A DNA stretch of 64,000 bases from Pelomonas sp. Root1237 (GCF_001425055.1 NZ_LMDK01000017.1:445502-509501); one strand, 5' to 3'. Shown: positions 33,683 to 44,651, counted from the first letter of the stretch. Program-made: numbers and translations. The notes: generated by a model from the letters alone, not told the origin.

Positions 33683-34371
33683 CGACTGCGCTGATCGCCG
33701 ACGACGAACCCCAGCTGCTTGAAGAGCTGCAGCAACTGCTGGGAGAGGCCTGGCCCGAGCTGGAGATCGTCGCCCAGGCCCGCAACGGCACCGAGGCGCG
33801 CCGGCTGCTGGACGAGCTGCGCCCCGACATCGCCTTCCTCGACATCCGCATGCCCGGCATCGACGGCCTCGGCCTGGCCCAGCTCGCGCCGCCGGCCACC
33901 CGCCTGGTCTTCGTCACGGCGCATGCCGAGCACGCGCTGGCTGCCTTCGAGCGCGCGGCGGTGGATTACCTGCACAAGCCTGTCACGCCCGCCCGGCTGG
34001 CGGCCACGGTACAGCGACTGCAGGCGGCTCAACCCCAGCGGTCGGATCTGCGCTTCCTGCAGGCCTGGACCGGCAACACGATGAAGCTGCTGGACGTGGA
34101 CCACCTCGCCGCGCTGCGCTCGGAGCTGCGCCACACGCGGGCGCTGAGCCAGGGCGGTGAACAGCTGCTGCTGCGCACCTCGCTGGGCGAGCTGCAAAAG
34201 GAGCTGGACCCGCAACTTTTCTGGCAGATCCACCGCGGTTCGGTGGTCAACGCGCGGGCCATCGAGCGCATCGAGCGGCGCGACGACGGCGAGCTGTGGG
34301 TGCACCTGCGCGGGCTGGCCCAGGCGCTGCCTGTGAGCCGTGCGCACCGGGGGCGGTTCAAGGGCATGTAG
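33679..34371 (+). CDS. LytTR-family response regulator (system 2)
   Basis: This 230-residue regulator has a receiver domain with Asp55 (IAFLDIRMPGIDGL) and the conserved Thr/Lys (VTAHAEHA, YLHKPVTPARL). The LytTR DNA-binding domain (about 128-228) contains QIHRGSVVNARAIERIERR and ends in a basic RAHRGRFKGM. It is translated together with the kinase at 32645. Candidate targets include the upstream secreted-protein gene, but no repeated LytTR sites were identified. Confidence 0.92.
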   Translation: MTTALIADDEPQLLEELQQLLGEAWPELEIVAQARNGTEARRLLDELRPDIAFLDIRMPGIDGLGLAQLAPPATRLVFVTAHAEHALAAFERAAVDYLHKPVTPARLAATVQRLQAAQPQRSDLRFLQAWTGNTMKLLDVDHLAALRSELRHTRALSQGGEQLLLRTSLGELQKELDPQLFWQIHRGSVVNARAIERIERRDDGELWVHLRGLAQALPVSRAHRGRFKGM

Positions 34372-34434
34372 CTGGGGAGGGTCTCAAGCAAGAGGCCCAC
34401 GGATAATCCCGGGCTAGCCTGCTTCCAGAACTCC

Positions 34435-36063
<1,629 letters not shown>

Positions 36064-36069
36064 GACTCG

Positions 36070-36639
36070 TCAGCAGGACGAGCCCAGCCAGCGGCCGGTG
36101 GACAGCATGCGCTGGTCCACCTCCTCGGTGCCCACCGCATTGCCGTTGCGGCCATCGACCGCATTACCCCGACCCTTGAGTTCGATGCGGTAGCTGCTCG
36201 GGCCATAGGTGGCCGCGAAGCTGCCCTGCGTCAGCCCGCCGCCGCCGGTGCGGCAGACGTATTTGCCCGTCGCCTCGCTGGTGTTCATCTTGGTGGCGCT
36301 CAGCTCGCATTTCCAGGGACCGCTGCCGCTGAGGGCCGACTCCAGATAGGCGGCCAGGTCGATCTTCGCTTGCTGCGGACTCAGGCAGGCCTGCTTCTCG
36401 GCGGCCTGCTGGCGGTCCATCTCCGCCTTCTGCGCATCGGTCAGGCGACCGCGCAGCTTGGCCCGCAGCGCCTGCACCCCGGGCTTGATGGACTGGCCGT
36501 TGATCCAGATCTCGCTTTCGGACGTCCACAGGCCGGGATTGACCTCGAGGATGGGCGCAGCGCCGCAGGCGCCCGCGAACAGGGTGAGGGACAACGCGGC
36601 CGGCAGGACGCTGAGACGGATCGGACGAAGCTGGGACAT
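36070..36639 (-). CDS. DUF3617-family exported protein
   Basis: This 189-residue protein has a signal peptide (about residues 1-27, GACGAAP; a lipoprotein cleavage at GAC is possible). The mature part fits DUF3617: NPGLWTSESEIWINGQ at the start, four conserved cysteines (QACLS, WKCELS, YVCRTG, SSC) and a GTEEVDQRMLSTGRWLGSSC ending. The family is uncharacterised. It converges with prfC, only 6 nt apart. The start at 36639 (MSQLRPIRL) is preferred to upstream in-frame codons. Confidence 0.8.
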   Translation of the reverse strand: MSQLRPIRLSVLPAALSLTLFAGACGAAPILEVNPGLWTSESEIWINGQSIKPGVQALRAKLRGRLTDAQKAEMDRQQAAEKQACLSPQQAKIDLAAYLESALSGSGPWKCELSATKMNTSEATGKYVCRTGGGGLTQGSFAATYGPSSYRIELKGRGNAVDGRNGNAVGTEEVDQRMLSTGRWLGSSC

Positions 36640-36790
36640 GGATGTCGGCCGGGAGGCTAGCAAAAGGCGCGCATTGCAGCAGTTCGAGCGAGACGGCGAC
36701 ATCCCTCGGTTGCAAGTCACGCTGCGGCCGCGTCAGTGACGCCAGCTCAGGCACCAAAATGCGCCAGCGGCAATCCCACTCGCTTCAACG

Positions 36791-37522
36791 ATGCCTACGC
36801 CCTCATCCCGCCCCTGCCCCTCCTGCAACGACGCCATGCAGGTGCATGAGCTGCCCGGCCAGTACGACAGCCGGGTGGAGATCGACTTCTGCTTCGGCTG
36901 CCAGGGCATCTGGTTCGACAGCATGGAGAACCTCAAGCTGGCGCCCGCCGCGGTGGCCACGATGTTCAAGGAGATGCATCGGCACCGCGACGCGCTGCAT
37001 GCGCCGCTCGCCGGCCGGCTGCGCTGCCCGCAATGCCGCGGCGGCCTCGCACAAGGCTTCGACGTCGTGCGCAGCGGCCGCTTCATCACCCACCGCTGCG
37101 AGAACCGGCACGGGCGCTTCAGCAGCTTCTCGTCCTTCATGATCGAGAAGGGCTTCGTGCGCCAGCTCACCAAGCCCGAGATCGCCGACATCGCCAAAAA
37201 GGTTGGCGTCATCAATTGCAGCAACTGCGGCGCGCCGGTGGACCTGCGCAAGGAAGACAGTTGTTCGCACTGCCGCTCGGCGCTGTCGCTGCTGGACCCG
37301 GAGGCCGTGGAGAAGGCGTTGCAGAACTACGCCAAGGCGCCATCCGCTCATGCTGCGCCCGCAACCGCTGTGGCAGACGCCCTTGTCGCGATGGCGCGCG
37401 AGCGCTCGCGCACGGAACGCCTCGACGTCTGGCCGGCCGACGCCAGGCTCACCGGCGCAGGTCTGGCGGTGGATCTGTTCGCTGTGGGCCTCACCCTCGT
37501 CAGCAGCTTGTGGGATGACTGA
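36791..37522 (+). CDS. Zinc-ribbon (zf-TFIIB type) protein
   Basis: This 243-residue protein begins with a zinc-ribbon of the zf-TFIIB type (CPSCNDAMQ...CFGCQGIWFD). A second CxxC pair (CPQCRGG) and a third zinc site (CSNCGAP...CSHC) follow. The C-terminus is hydrophobic (about residues 215-240) and may be a membrane anchor. No enzymatic domain is seen; an assembly or nucleic-acid/protein-binding role is possible. The stop overlaps the next start by one base (TGATG), linking it to the TPR-methyltransferase. Confidence 0.8.
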   Translation: MPTPSSRPCPSCNDAMQVHELPGQYDSRVEIDFCFGCQGIWFDSMENLKLAPAAVATMFKEMHRHRDALHAPLAGRLRCPQCRGGLAQGFDVVRSGRFITHRCENRHGRFSSFSSFMIEKGFVRQLTKPEIADIAKKVGVINCSNCGAPVDLRKEDSCSHCRSALSLLDPEAVEKALQNYAKAPSAHAAPATAVADALVAMARERSRTERLDVWPADARLTGAGLAVDLFAVGLTLVSSLWDD

Positions 37523-38694
37523 TGCCCAGCGATTTCGACAAAGGCCTGGCCCTGCACCAGCAAGGCCGGCTCACCGAGGCCGAGCTGCTGTACCGCCGCG
37601 TGCTGCGCACGGCACCGAGGCATTTCGACGCGCTGCACTTGCTGGGCGTCATTTGCGGCCAGACCGACCGCTTCGACGAGGCGCTGGACCTGCTGCACCG
37701 CGCCCTGGCCCAGCGCCCCGGCAGCGCGCCGGCGCTGAACAACCTGGGCAACACCCTGGGCAGCCTGGGCCGCCACCAGGAGGCCGTGCAGGCCTTCGAG
37801 CGCGCACTGGCGGTGCGTCCTGAAGACGCCAAGGCGCTGCGCAACCGCGGCACCAGCCTGCGCGCGCTGGAGCGGCCCGTCGACGCGCTGGCCAGCTTCG
37901 ACGCCGCCCTGGCCCTGCAGCCCAGCTACCCTGAGGCGCTGATCGGCCGCGCCGAATGCCTGTTGACCCTGCACCGCCGCTCGCAAGCCATCGAAGCCTT
38001 CCAGCAGGCCCTGCCCCTGGGCAAGGACGTCGACCAGATCCGCTATGCCCTGGCCGCTCTGGGCATCGAACCCGCGCCGCCCACGGCGCCTGCCGGCTAC
38101 GTCGAGGCTCTGTTCGACATGTATGCCCACAACTTCGACGACCACCTCGTCAAGACGCTGGGCTACCGCACACCCGAGTTGCTGGTCGCGGAACTGCAGC
38201 GCGCCGATCCACCCAGCGATGGCGAGGTCATCGACCTCGGCTGCGGCACCGGCCTGTGCGGGCCGCTGCTGCGCCCGGTGAGCCGAAGGCTGACCGGCGT
38301 GGACCTGTCCGGCCTGATGCTGGCCAAGGCGCGCGAGCTGGGCCTGTATGACGAACTGGTGCAGGGCGACATCGTCGCGGCGTTGCAGGGGCCGCCGCAG
38401 CGCTTCGACATCGCCATTGCCGCCGACGTGTTCGTCTACATCGGCGACCTGGAAGCCGTGTTCGCCGCCACCGCGGCCGCGCTGCGCGCGGGCGGGTTGT
38501 TCGCCTTTTCGGTCGAGGCTTGCGAAAGCGGTGACTTCGCCCTCGGCACCAAGCGGCGCTACGCCCATTCGCTGCCCTATCTGCAGCGCCTGGCTGCCGC
38601 CCATGGCTTCACCGTCGAATCATCGACACGTTGCGCCATCCGCAAGGAAAGCGACGAAGCCGTCGATGGGCTGCTGGTCGTGATGCGCCGCTGA
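37522..38694 (+). CDS. TPR-repeat protein fused to SAM-dependent methyltransferase
   Basis: This 390-residue protein has four to five tetratricopeptide repeats in its first half (about residues 3-170; units such as ALNNLGNTLGSLGRHQEAVQAFERAL). A class I methyltransferase domain follows, with the SAM-binding VIDLGCGTG motif at 236-244 and IADVFVYIGDLEAVF further on. The substrate is unknown; TPR-methyltransferase fusions of this type are often labelled by homology to trans-aconitate or cyclopropane-type methyltransferases. It is coupled to the zinc-ribbon gene at 36791. Confidence 0.88.
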   Translation: MPSDFDKGLALHQQGRLTEAELLYRRVLRTAPRHFDALHLLGVICGQTDRFDEALDLLHRALAQRPGSAPALNNLGNTLGSLGRHQEAVQAFERALAVRPEDAKALRNRGTSLRALERPVDALASFDAALALQPSYPEALIGRAECLLTLHRRSQAIEAFQQALPLGKDVDQIRYALAALGIEPAPPTAPAGYVEALFDMYAHNFDDHLVKTLGYRTPELLVAELQRADPPSDGEVIDLGCGTGLCGPLLRPVSRRLTGVDLSGLMLAKARELGLYDELVQGDIVAALQGPPQRFDIAIAADVFVYIGDLEAVFAATAAALRAGGLFAFSVEACESGDFALGTKRRYAHSLPYLQRLAAAHGFTVESSTRCAIRKESDEAVDGLLVVMRR

Positions 38695-38701
38695 ACCCGG
38701 C

Positions 38702-38929
38702 TCAGCGCAGCTTCTTGGCGTAGTTGTCGCGCACGTGCTGGCTGATGTAGGTCGACAGCCCGCGGCCGGCAAGGGCCAGCCGCTTCATGTCCGACACGAC
38801 CTCGCGCCCCGGGTGCTCCACGTCGTAGACATAGATCGAGCCGTTAGTGAACTGCACGGCAATGCCCGCCGGGCCAGTGGCAAAGGCCACGACGCCCGAG
38901 TCACCCTCGCGGTTGGCATAGCGCTGCAT
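38702..38929 (-). CDS. Small KTSC-like domain protein
   Basis: This 75-residue protein has a compact domain with an FTNGSIYVYDVEHPG beta-hairpin-like core, followed by LAGRGLSTYISQHVRDNYAKKL. This resembles the KTSC domain found in small proteins and at the ends of lysyl-tRNA-synthetase-like proteins, but the match is by eye only. The start at 38929 (MQRYANREG) is inferred; an ATG at 38980 would add 17 residues. It converges with the methyltransferase gene. Confidence 0.65.
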   Translation of the reverse strand: MQRYANREGDSGVVAFATGPAGIAVQFTNGSIYVYDVEHPGREVVSDMKRLALAGRGLSTYISQHVRDNYAKKLR

Positions 38930-39042
38930 CTTCACGGTGGAGGACTGGCAAGCAGCGTGCCGGCGGGGCATGCCATTCATGGGCTGCGAGGCGCAGCGGG
39001 GCGCTGCGATGATGTGCTTTTCCTTCCAGCCCCACAGAGCCG

Positions 39043-40137
39043 ATGAGCAAGCGCCTTGTCCCCCTTGTTGCGGCCCTGAGCTGCACCCTCGCCCAGGCCG
39101 CCCCAGAACTCGAAACCGTCGTCGAAGGCCTCAAGACCCCCTGGGCGGTCGCCTTCCTGCCCGGCGGCCAGCTCCTGATCACCGAGCGTGACGGTGCGAT
39201 GCGAACGGCCCAACCCGGCGGCAAGCCCAGCGCCCCCATCGCGGGCGTGCCGGCTGTGGACGCCATCGGCCAGGGCGGCCTGCTGGACGTGCAGCTGGAC
39301 AGCGACTTCGCGCGCAACCGCACGATCTACTTCTGCTTCGCCGAACCCGGCGCCGACAAGAAGACAAACAGCACGGCCCTGGCGCGCGCGCGCCTCAGCG
39401 AAGACGCCAAGCGCCTCACCGACGTCAAGGTCATCTTCAGCCAGAAGCCCAAGGTCGAGAGCAAGCACCACTTCGGCTGCCGCATCGTCGAGATGCCGGA
39501 CGGCAAGCTGATGCTGAGCCTGGGCGAGCGCTTCAGCCAGATGCAGAGCGCGCAGACGCTGGACAACCACCTCGGAAAGATCGTGCGCGTCGGCAAGGAC
39601 GGCAGCGTGCCGGCCGACAACCCCTTCGTGAACACGCCCGGCGCCCTGCCGGAGATCTGGAGCTATGGCCACCGCAACTCGCAGGGTCTGACGCTGGACG
39701 CGCAAGGCCGGCTGTGGGAACACGAGCATGGCCCGCAAGGGGGTGACGAGCTCAACCTCATCACGCCCAAGCTCAACTACGGCTGGCCCGTCATCACCTA
39801 CGGCGAGAACTACGGCGGCGGCAAGATCGGCGACGGCATCGCGGCCAAGGCCGGCATGGAGCAGCCCATCGTGAAGTGGGTGCCCTCCATCGCGCCCGCC
39901 GGCCTCGTGCGGCTCAAGAGCGCCAAGTACGGCCCGGCCTGGCAGAACAGCTTCTTCATCGGCTCGCTGAAGTTCGGCCACCTGGAACGCGTGAAGCTCG
40001 ATGCCGACAACCGCCCCGCCGAGCAGGAACGCCTCTTCCCCGACGCCGGCCGCATGCGCGACGTGCGCGAGGGGCCGGACGGGCTGCTCTATCTCGTACT
40101 GGAAGCGCATGGCCGCATCGTGCGCGTGAAGCCCTGA
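39043..40137 (+). CDS. PQQ-dependent aldose sugar dehydrogenase-like protein (YliI type)
   Basis: This 364-residue periplasmic protein has a signal peptide (about residues 1-19) and a six-bladed beta-propeller of the glucose/sorbosone dehydrogenase family: LKTPWAVAFLPGGQLLITER, GGLLDVQLDSDF, the catalytic-site HHFGCRIVEMPDGKL, RNSQGLTLD, EHEHGPQGGDELN and NYGWPVITYG. It should oxidise sugars with PQQ, as E. coli YliI (aldose sugar dehydrogenase) does. Length and blade motifs are complete. Confidence 0.9.
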   Translation: MSKRLVPLVAALSCTLAQAAPELETVVEGLKTPWAVAFLPGGQLLITERDGAMRTAQPGGKPSAPIAGVPAVDAIGQGGLLDVQLDSDFARNRTIYFCFAEPGADKKTNSTALARARLSEDAKRLTDVKVIFSQKPKVESKHHFGCRIVEMPDGKLMLSLGERFSQMQSAQTLDNHLGKIVRVGKDGSVPADNPFVNTPGALPEIWSYGHRNSQGLTLDAQGRLWEHEHGPQGGDELNLITPKLNYGWPVITYGENYGGGKIGDGIAAKAGMEQPIVKWVPSIAPAGLVRLKSAKYGPAWQNSFFIGSLKFGHLERVKLDADNRPAEQERLFPDAGRMRDVREGPDGLLYLVLEAHGRIVRVKP

Positions 40138-40244
40138 GCCAAGCCCGCAACCAGGCCATGACGCTGCGGCCAAGGCCTCGCACACCCTAGGTCGAACACA
40201 CCGGTACTTCTGCGAGCATGCGGCCCTGAACCCAGGGAGGGCTC

Positions 40245-43200
40245 ATGCCGCCGAATGCTCCGTTCGCACGTTCGATCCGCGCCGCGCTGCTGGCGCTCGC
40301 CGCCATCTCGGCCCAGGCCGCCCCGCTCACCACCGCCGAGCTGCCCGCCACCACGCGCGACTGGCTGCCCTGGGCTCAGCAAGGCCAGCCGCCACTGGGC
40401 TGCCCGACACCCATGGATGCCGCCGAGCCGGCCGTCTGCGTCTGGCCGGGCCGGCTGCAGCTCGGTGCCGGGCCGCGTGACGCGACGTTCAGGCTGGAGG
40501 TGCGGGTCTTCGGCGCTCCGGCACGCGTGGCCCTGCCCGGCGAGGCCGGCGCGTGGCCGCAAGACGTGAAGGCTGGCGGCACGGCGCTGGCCGTCGTCGA
40601 GGCCGACGAGCACCCCGCCGTCTGGCTGGCGCCGGGCGTGCATGTCGTCGAAGGCCGCATCGTCTGGACGGAGATGCCGCAGAACCTCGCCGTGCCGGCC
40701 GGCCTGGCGGCCATCGTCGTGACCAGCGATGGCGCCACGCAGGCCCGCGCGCCGGACGGCGAAGGCCGGCTGTGGCTGCGCGCCGTCGCCAGCCCGGCCG
40801 AGGCCAGCGACAGCGTCAGCGTGCAGACCACGCGTCTCGTCGACGACGACCTGCCGCTGACGGTGACGACCGTCTTCGAGCTGCGCGTGGCCGGCCGTGC
40901 CCGCGCCGTGGAGCTGCCGCTGGCCCTGCTGCCGGGACTGCGCGCCATGCAGCTGGACAGCCCGTTGCCGGCCCGCCTGGCGGATGACGGCCGCCTCGTC
41001 GTGCAGGCGCGGCCCGGCAACTGGCATGTCGAGTTGCGCGCGCGGCTGAGCGCGCCGGTGCAGGCGCTGACGCTGCCCGGCACGGCAGCGGACGAAGAGG
41101 TCTGGGTCGTCAAGGCCCAACCCGCGCTGCGGCTGATCCGCCCCGAAGGCCCGGCCAGCGTGGACCCGCGCCAGGTCGAGATGCCCGAGGCCTGGCGCGC
41201 GCTGCCGGCCTTTCGCTTGAAGCCCGGCGAGACGCTGAAACTGACCGAGCTGCAGCGCGGCAACGCCAAGCCCGCGCCCGACACGCTGACGCTGGCGCGC
41301 CGGCTGTGGCTGGACTTCGACGGCCAAGGCCTGACGGCCAGTGACAGGTTCGAGGGCCAGCTGTCGGCCAGCTCGCGCCTGGCCATGCCCGCGCCCGGCC
41401 AGCTCGGCCGCGCGGCGCTGGGCGGGCAGGACCAGCCCATCACCCGCCTGGCCGCCGACGGCCCCGCCGGCTTCGAAGTGCGCCAGCGCAACGCCCGCAT
41501 CGAGGCCGACAGCCGCTGGCCGCGCAACGGCGCCCTGCCCGCCAGCGGCTGGAGCGCGAGCGTGGACAGCCTGAGCGCCACGCTGCAGCTGCCGCCCGGC
41601 TGGCGCCTGCTGCACGCGCAAGGCCCCAGTCGCGCCGACGGTGCCTGGGTGTCGATGTGGACGCTGTGGGATTTCTTCTTCGTGCTGCTGGCGGCGCTGG
41701 CCGCCTACCGGCTGCTGGGCTGGCGCACGGGCCTGCTGCTGGGCGCGGCGCTTGCGCTGACCTGGCACACGCCCGGCAGCCCGCCGGCGGCGCTGTGGTT
41801 CGGCCTGCTGGCGCTGACGGCGCTGGCGCGCGTGCTGCCGGCGGGGCGGGCGCGGGCCGCGTTCGCGCGTGGCCGATTGGCGGTGGCCGCCATGCTGACG
41901 CTGGTGTTGCTGGTGTTCGCGGTGGCCGAGCTGCGCCAGGCAATCTATCCGAGCCTGGAGCACAACGGCATGGCCTGGGGCATGGCCAAGGAGGTGGCAG
42001 CACCACGCGAGGTGCAGATCATCGAGGAGAAGGTGGTGCCGCCGCCCGAATTCCAGGTGGCCGCCCCTGCGCCGCCTGATCGAAGAATGCCCGCTGCCGA
42101 ACAGCGGCTGGAGTCCGTCGTCGTCTCGGGCAGCAAGGTCCGCAAGGACGCGTACGCCAGCAGCGACCTCAGCCGCGTCGACCCCGGCGCGCGCGTGCAG
42201 ACCGGCCCTGGCCTGCCGACCTGGAGCTGGCGCGCCCATCGGCTCAGCTGGAGCGGCCCTGTCACGCCCGAGGAGACGCTGAATCTGTGGCTGCTGCCGC
42301 CCTGGGCGACGGCGCTGCTCAAGCTCGCCGGCGTGGCGCTGCTCGCGCTGGCGCTGGCCGGCGTGGCGGGCTGGAAGCTGCCGCGCCTGCCGTCCTTGCA
42401 GCGGGCCGGCGGTGTGGCGGCCGCAGCCCTGTTGCTGGCGCTGGCGCTAGCGCCCCAACCGAGCGAAGCCCAGGCTTCTACCTCGGCACCGTGGCCCAGC
42501 GACGAGCAGCTGCAGGCGCTGCGCGGCAAGCTCGCCGCGCCGCCCGACTGCCTGCCGCGCTGCGCCGAGCTGGCGCGGTTGCTCATCAGTGCGTCGGGCT
42601 CGGCTGTGCAGCTGCGCGCCGAGATCCACGCGCTGGCGCTGGTGGCCGTGCCGCTGCCCGGCCAGGGCACGGGCTGGCAGCCGGGCAGCGTGCTGCTGGA
42701 CGGCCAGCCCGCCGCAACGCGACGCGACGACGAGGGCCGCCTGCTGATCGCCGTGCCGGCCGGCGTGCACCAGGTCGTGCTCGCCGCCGATGTCGGCAGC
42801 GCCAGCGGCCTGGACATCGCGCTGCCGCTGCCGCCGCGCACGCTGCAGACCGAACTCAAGGGCTGGACGCTGGCGGGCCTGGACCCGAATGGCCAGAGCA
42901 CGGGCGCGATCACGCTGAGCCGCGAGGCCGTGGCCGGCAGCCGGCGTGCCGAGGACACCGGCACCCAGCGCGACGCGCTGCCGCCGCTGGTACGCGTGGA
43001 CCGTCGCCTGGCGCTGGGCCTGCGCTGGCAGGTGCACACGCGCATCGAGCGCCTGGCCGCGAGCCGGGCACCGCTGCGCGTGCGCTGGGCGCTGCTGCCG
43101 GGCGAGGCGGTCAGTGACGCACGCGTGACGGTGGACGGCGGCGTGGCCAGCCTGCAGCTCGGCGGCGAGGACACCGTCGAGGTGGCCAGCAGCCTGCCAC

Positions 43201-44354
43201 CGGGCGAGGCGCTGACGCTGGTGGCAGGCAAGGAACCCCATCAGGTCGAGCGCTGGACGCTGGCCGCATCGGCGCAATGGCACGTGGACGCCAGCGGCCT
43301 GCCGGCGACGGCGCTGCAGCAGGGCGGCGACTGGCTGCCCGAATGGCGCCCCTGGCCCGGCGAGACACTGAAACTGGCCATCGCCAAGCCCGCCGGCGTG
43401 GGCGGCCAGACGCTGACACTGGACGATGTGCGCACCACCATCAAGCCCGGCGAGCGCAGCAGCGATGTGGAGCTGTCGATGCGCCTGCGCACCAGCCTCG
43501 GCGGCACGCACGCGCTGAAGCTGCCGGCCGGCGCCGAACTGCTGGACGTGCAGATCAACGGCCAGAAGCTGGCCCTGCAGCCACGCGACAACGTGCTCAG
43601 CCTACCGCTGGCGCCGGGCCCGCAGATTGTCGACATCCATTGGCGCGAGCCCGCCGGCATGGGGGTGCTGTGGCGCCACGAGGGCCTCGCCCTGGGCCTG
43701 CCCGGCGTCAACGACGCGCTGACATTGCACGTACCCGAGGACCGCATCGTGCTCGCCGTGGGCGGCCCGCTGATCGGGCCGGCCGTGCTGATCTGGGGCG
43801 CCCTCGGCGTCGTCCTCGTGCTGGCCTGGCTGGCGCCGCGCGGCTTGCCGGGGCTGATGGGCCGGCCGGCCTGGATCGTGCTGGCGCTGGGCGTGGCGCC
43901 GGTGTCGCTGAGCGCGCTGGCCGTACTGGCCGGCTGGTTCGGCGCGCTGGAGGCCCGCCGCCGCTGGGGCCGGCTCGGCCGGCGCGGCATGCGCATCGCC
44001 GTGCAGCTCCTGCTCGTACTGCTGACGCTGGCAGCCGTGGGCGCGCTGCTGGAGGTGCTGCGCACCGGCCTGCTGGGCTACCCGGAGCTACTCGTCGCCG
44101 GGCCGGGGTCGAGCAGCACGCTGCTGAACTGGACGAGCGACCGTTTCACCGAGCACACGGCGGGTGCGTGGGTGCTGAGCGCACCGGTGTGGCTGTACCG
44201 CGCAGCCATGCTGTCCTGGGCGCTGTGGCTGGCCGTGTCGCTGCTGCGCTGGGTGGGCTGGGCCTGGGCTGCTTTCAGCACGGGCGGGGCGTGGCCGGCG
44301 AAGGTGGCCAAGGCGGTGGCGAGCGAGGAGAAGGGAGTGAAGGGGAGCGAGTAA
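40245..44354 (+). CDS. Very large multi-pass membrane protein, unknown function
   Basis: This 1369-residue protein has a signal peptide (about 1-26), a large beta-rich periplasmic domain (about 30-465), and a helix cluster (about 470-570). A second periplasmic stretch contains residues 623-637 (ESVVVSGSKVRKDAY), which resemble a TonB-receptor plug start. Two more helices (about 685-740), a second large beta-rich domain (about 750-1165) and a C-terminal group of five or six helices (about 1175-1350) follow. I do not recognise a catalytic domain. The protein is larger than most membrane proteins in the window and appears intact. The start at 40245 follows GGGAGGG. Confidence 0.65.
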   Translation: MPPNAPFARSIRAALLALAAISAQAAPLTTAELPATTRDWLPWAQQGQPPLGCPTPMDAAEPAVCVWPGRLQLGAGPRDATFRLEVRVFGAPARVALPGEAGAWPQDVKAGGTALAVVEADEHPAVWLAPGVHVVEGRIVWTEMPQNLAVPAGLAAIVVTSDGATQARAPDGEGRLWLRAVASPAEASDSVSVQTTRLVDDDLPLTVTTVFELRVAGRARAVELPLALLPGLRAMQLDSPLPARLADDGRLVVQARPGNWHVELRARLSAPVQALTLPGTAADEEVWVVKAQPALRLIRPEGPASVDPRQVEMPEAWRALPAFRLKPGETLKLTELQRGNAKPAPDTLTLARRLWLDFDGQGLTASDRFEGQLSASSRLAMPAPGQLGRAALGGQDQPITRLAADGPAGFEVRQRNARIEADSRWPRNGALPASGWSASVDSLSATLQLPPGWRLLHAQGPSRADGAWVSMWTLWDFFFVLLAALAAYRLLGWRTGLLLGAALALTWHTPGSPPAALWFGLLALTALARVLPAGRARAAFARGRLAVAAMLTLVLLVFAVAELRQAIYPSLEHNGMAWGMAKEVAAPREVQIIEEKVVPPPEFQVAAPAPPDRRMPAAEQRLESVVVSGSKVRKDAYASSDLSRVDPGARVQTGPGLPTWSWRAHRLSWSGPVTPEETLNLWLLPPWATALLKLAGVALLALALAGVAGWKLPRLPSLQRAGGVAAAALLLALALAPQPSEAQASTSAPWPSDEQLQALRGKLAAPPDCLPRCAELARLLISASGSAVQLRAEIHALALVAVPLPGQGTGWQPGSVLLDGQPAATRRDDEGRLLIAVPAGVHQVVLAADVGSASGLDIALPLPPRTLQTELKGWTLAGLDPNGQSTGAITLSREAVAGSRRAEDTGTQRDALPPLVRVDRRLALGLRWQVHTRIERLAASRAPLRVRWALLPGEAVSDARVTVDGGVASLQLGGEDTVEVASSLPPGEALTLVAGKEPHQVERWTLAASAQWHVDASGLPATALQQGGDWLPEWRPWPGETLKLAIAKPAGVGGQTLTLDDVRTTIKPGERSSDVELSMRLRTSLGGTHALKLPAGAELLDVQINGQKLALQPRDNVLSLPLAPGPQIVDIHWREPAGMGVLWRHEGLALGLPGVNDALTLHVPEDRIVLAVGGPLIGPAVLIWGALGVVLVLAWLAPRGLPGLMGRPAWIVLALGVAPVSLSALAVLAGWFGALEARRRWGRLGRRGMRIAVQLLLVLLTLAAVGALLEVLRTGLLGYPELLVAGPGSSSTLLNWTSDRFTEHTAGAWVLSAPVWLYRAAMLSWALWLAVSLLRWVGWAWAAFSTGGAWPAKVAKAVASEEKGVKGSE

Positions 44355-44450
44355 GTGGGAAAGGTCGGCTTGCGGCCAGGGGACTAAACCGCTCGCGCGG
44401 TAGCCGCTGCGGCGGCAGTGGGAGTTGATCGATCCAGCGTTCCTGCCACC

Positions 44451-44485
44451 GTTGAGCAGCGAGGCAATCCGCCTCGCTCTTCAAC
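44451..44485. repeat. 15-bp-arm hairpin upstream of recombinase remnant
   Basis: The arms at 44451-44465 and 44471-44485 (loop AATCC) form 13 Watson-Crick pairs, one G-T pair and one mismatch. The hairpin lies directly upstream of the CAGGAG ribosome-binding site of the recombinase remnant. A palindrome GATCGATC (44427-44434) and a short GGCAG/CTGCC repeat lie just before it. It could be a recombination-site element or a translation-control hairpin. It marks the left edge of the lower-GC island. Confidence 0.45.
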
Positions 44486-44497
44486 AGGAGCAGGACC

Positions 44498-44620
44498 ATG
44501 ACCCCATCGCCTGAAGCCATCTCACCGCTGCGTCAACGCATGACCGAGGACATGCGCATGCGCAAGCTGGAACTCAAGACCCGCGCGGCGTACCTGCGCG
44601 CGGTTGCGAAGCTGAGATAA
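44498..44620 (+). pseudogene. N-terminal remnant of a tyrosine recombinase/integrase
   Basis: This 40-codon reading frame (ATG 44498, AGGAG site upstream, TAA at 44618) encodes SPLRQRMTEDMRMRKLELKT and RAAYLRAVAKL. That is the start of the SAM-like N-terminal DNA-binding domain of phage-type or IS91-associated site-specific recombinases. The catalytic domain is absent. It is immediately followed by the TIR-like gene, suggesting that recombination or deletion replaced the rest of the integrase with the present cargo. Confidence 0.7.
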
Positions 44621-44651
44621 CGTGCAAGAGCATCCAGAAAGGGAGCGAAGA

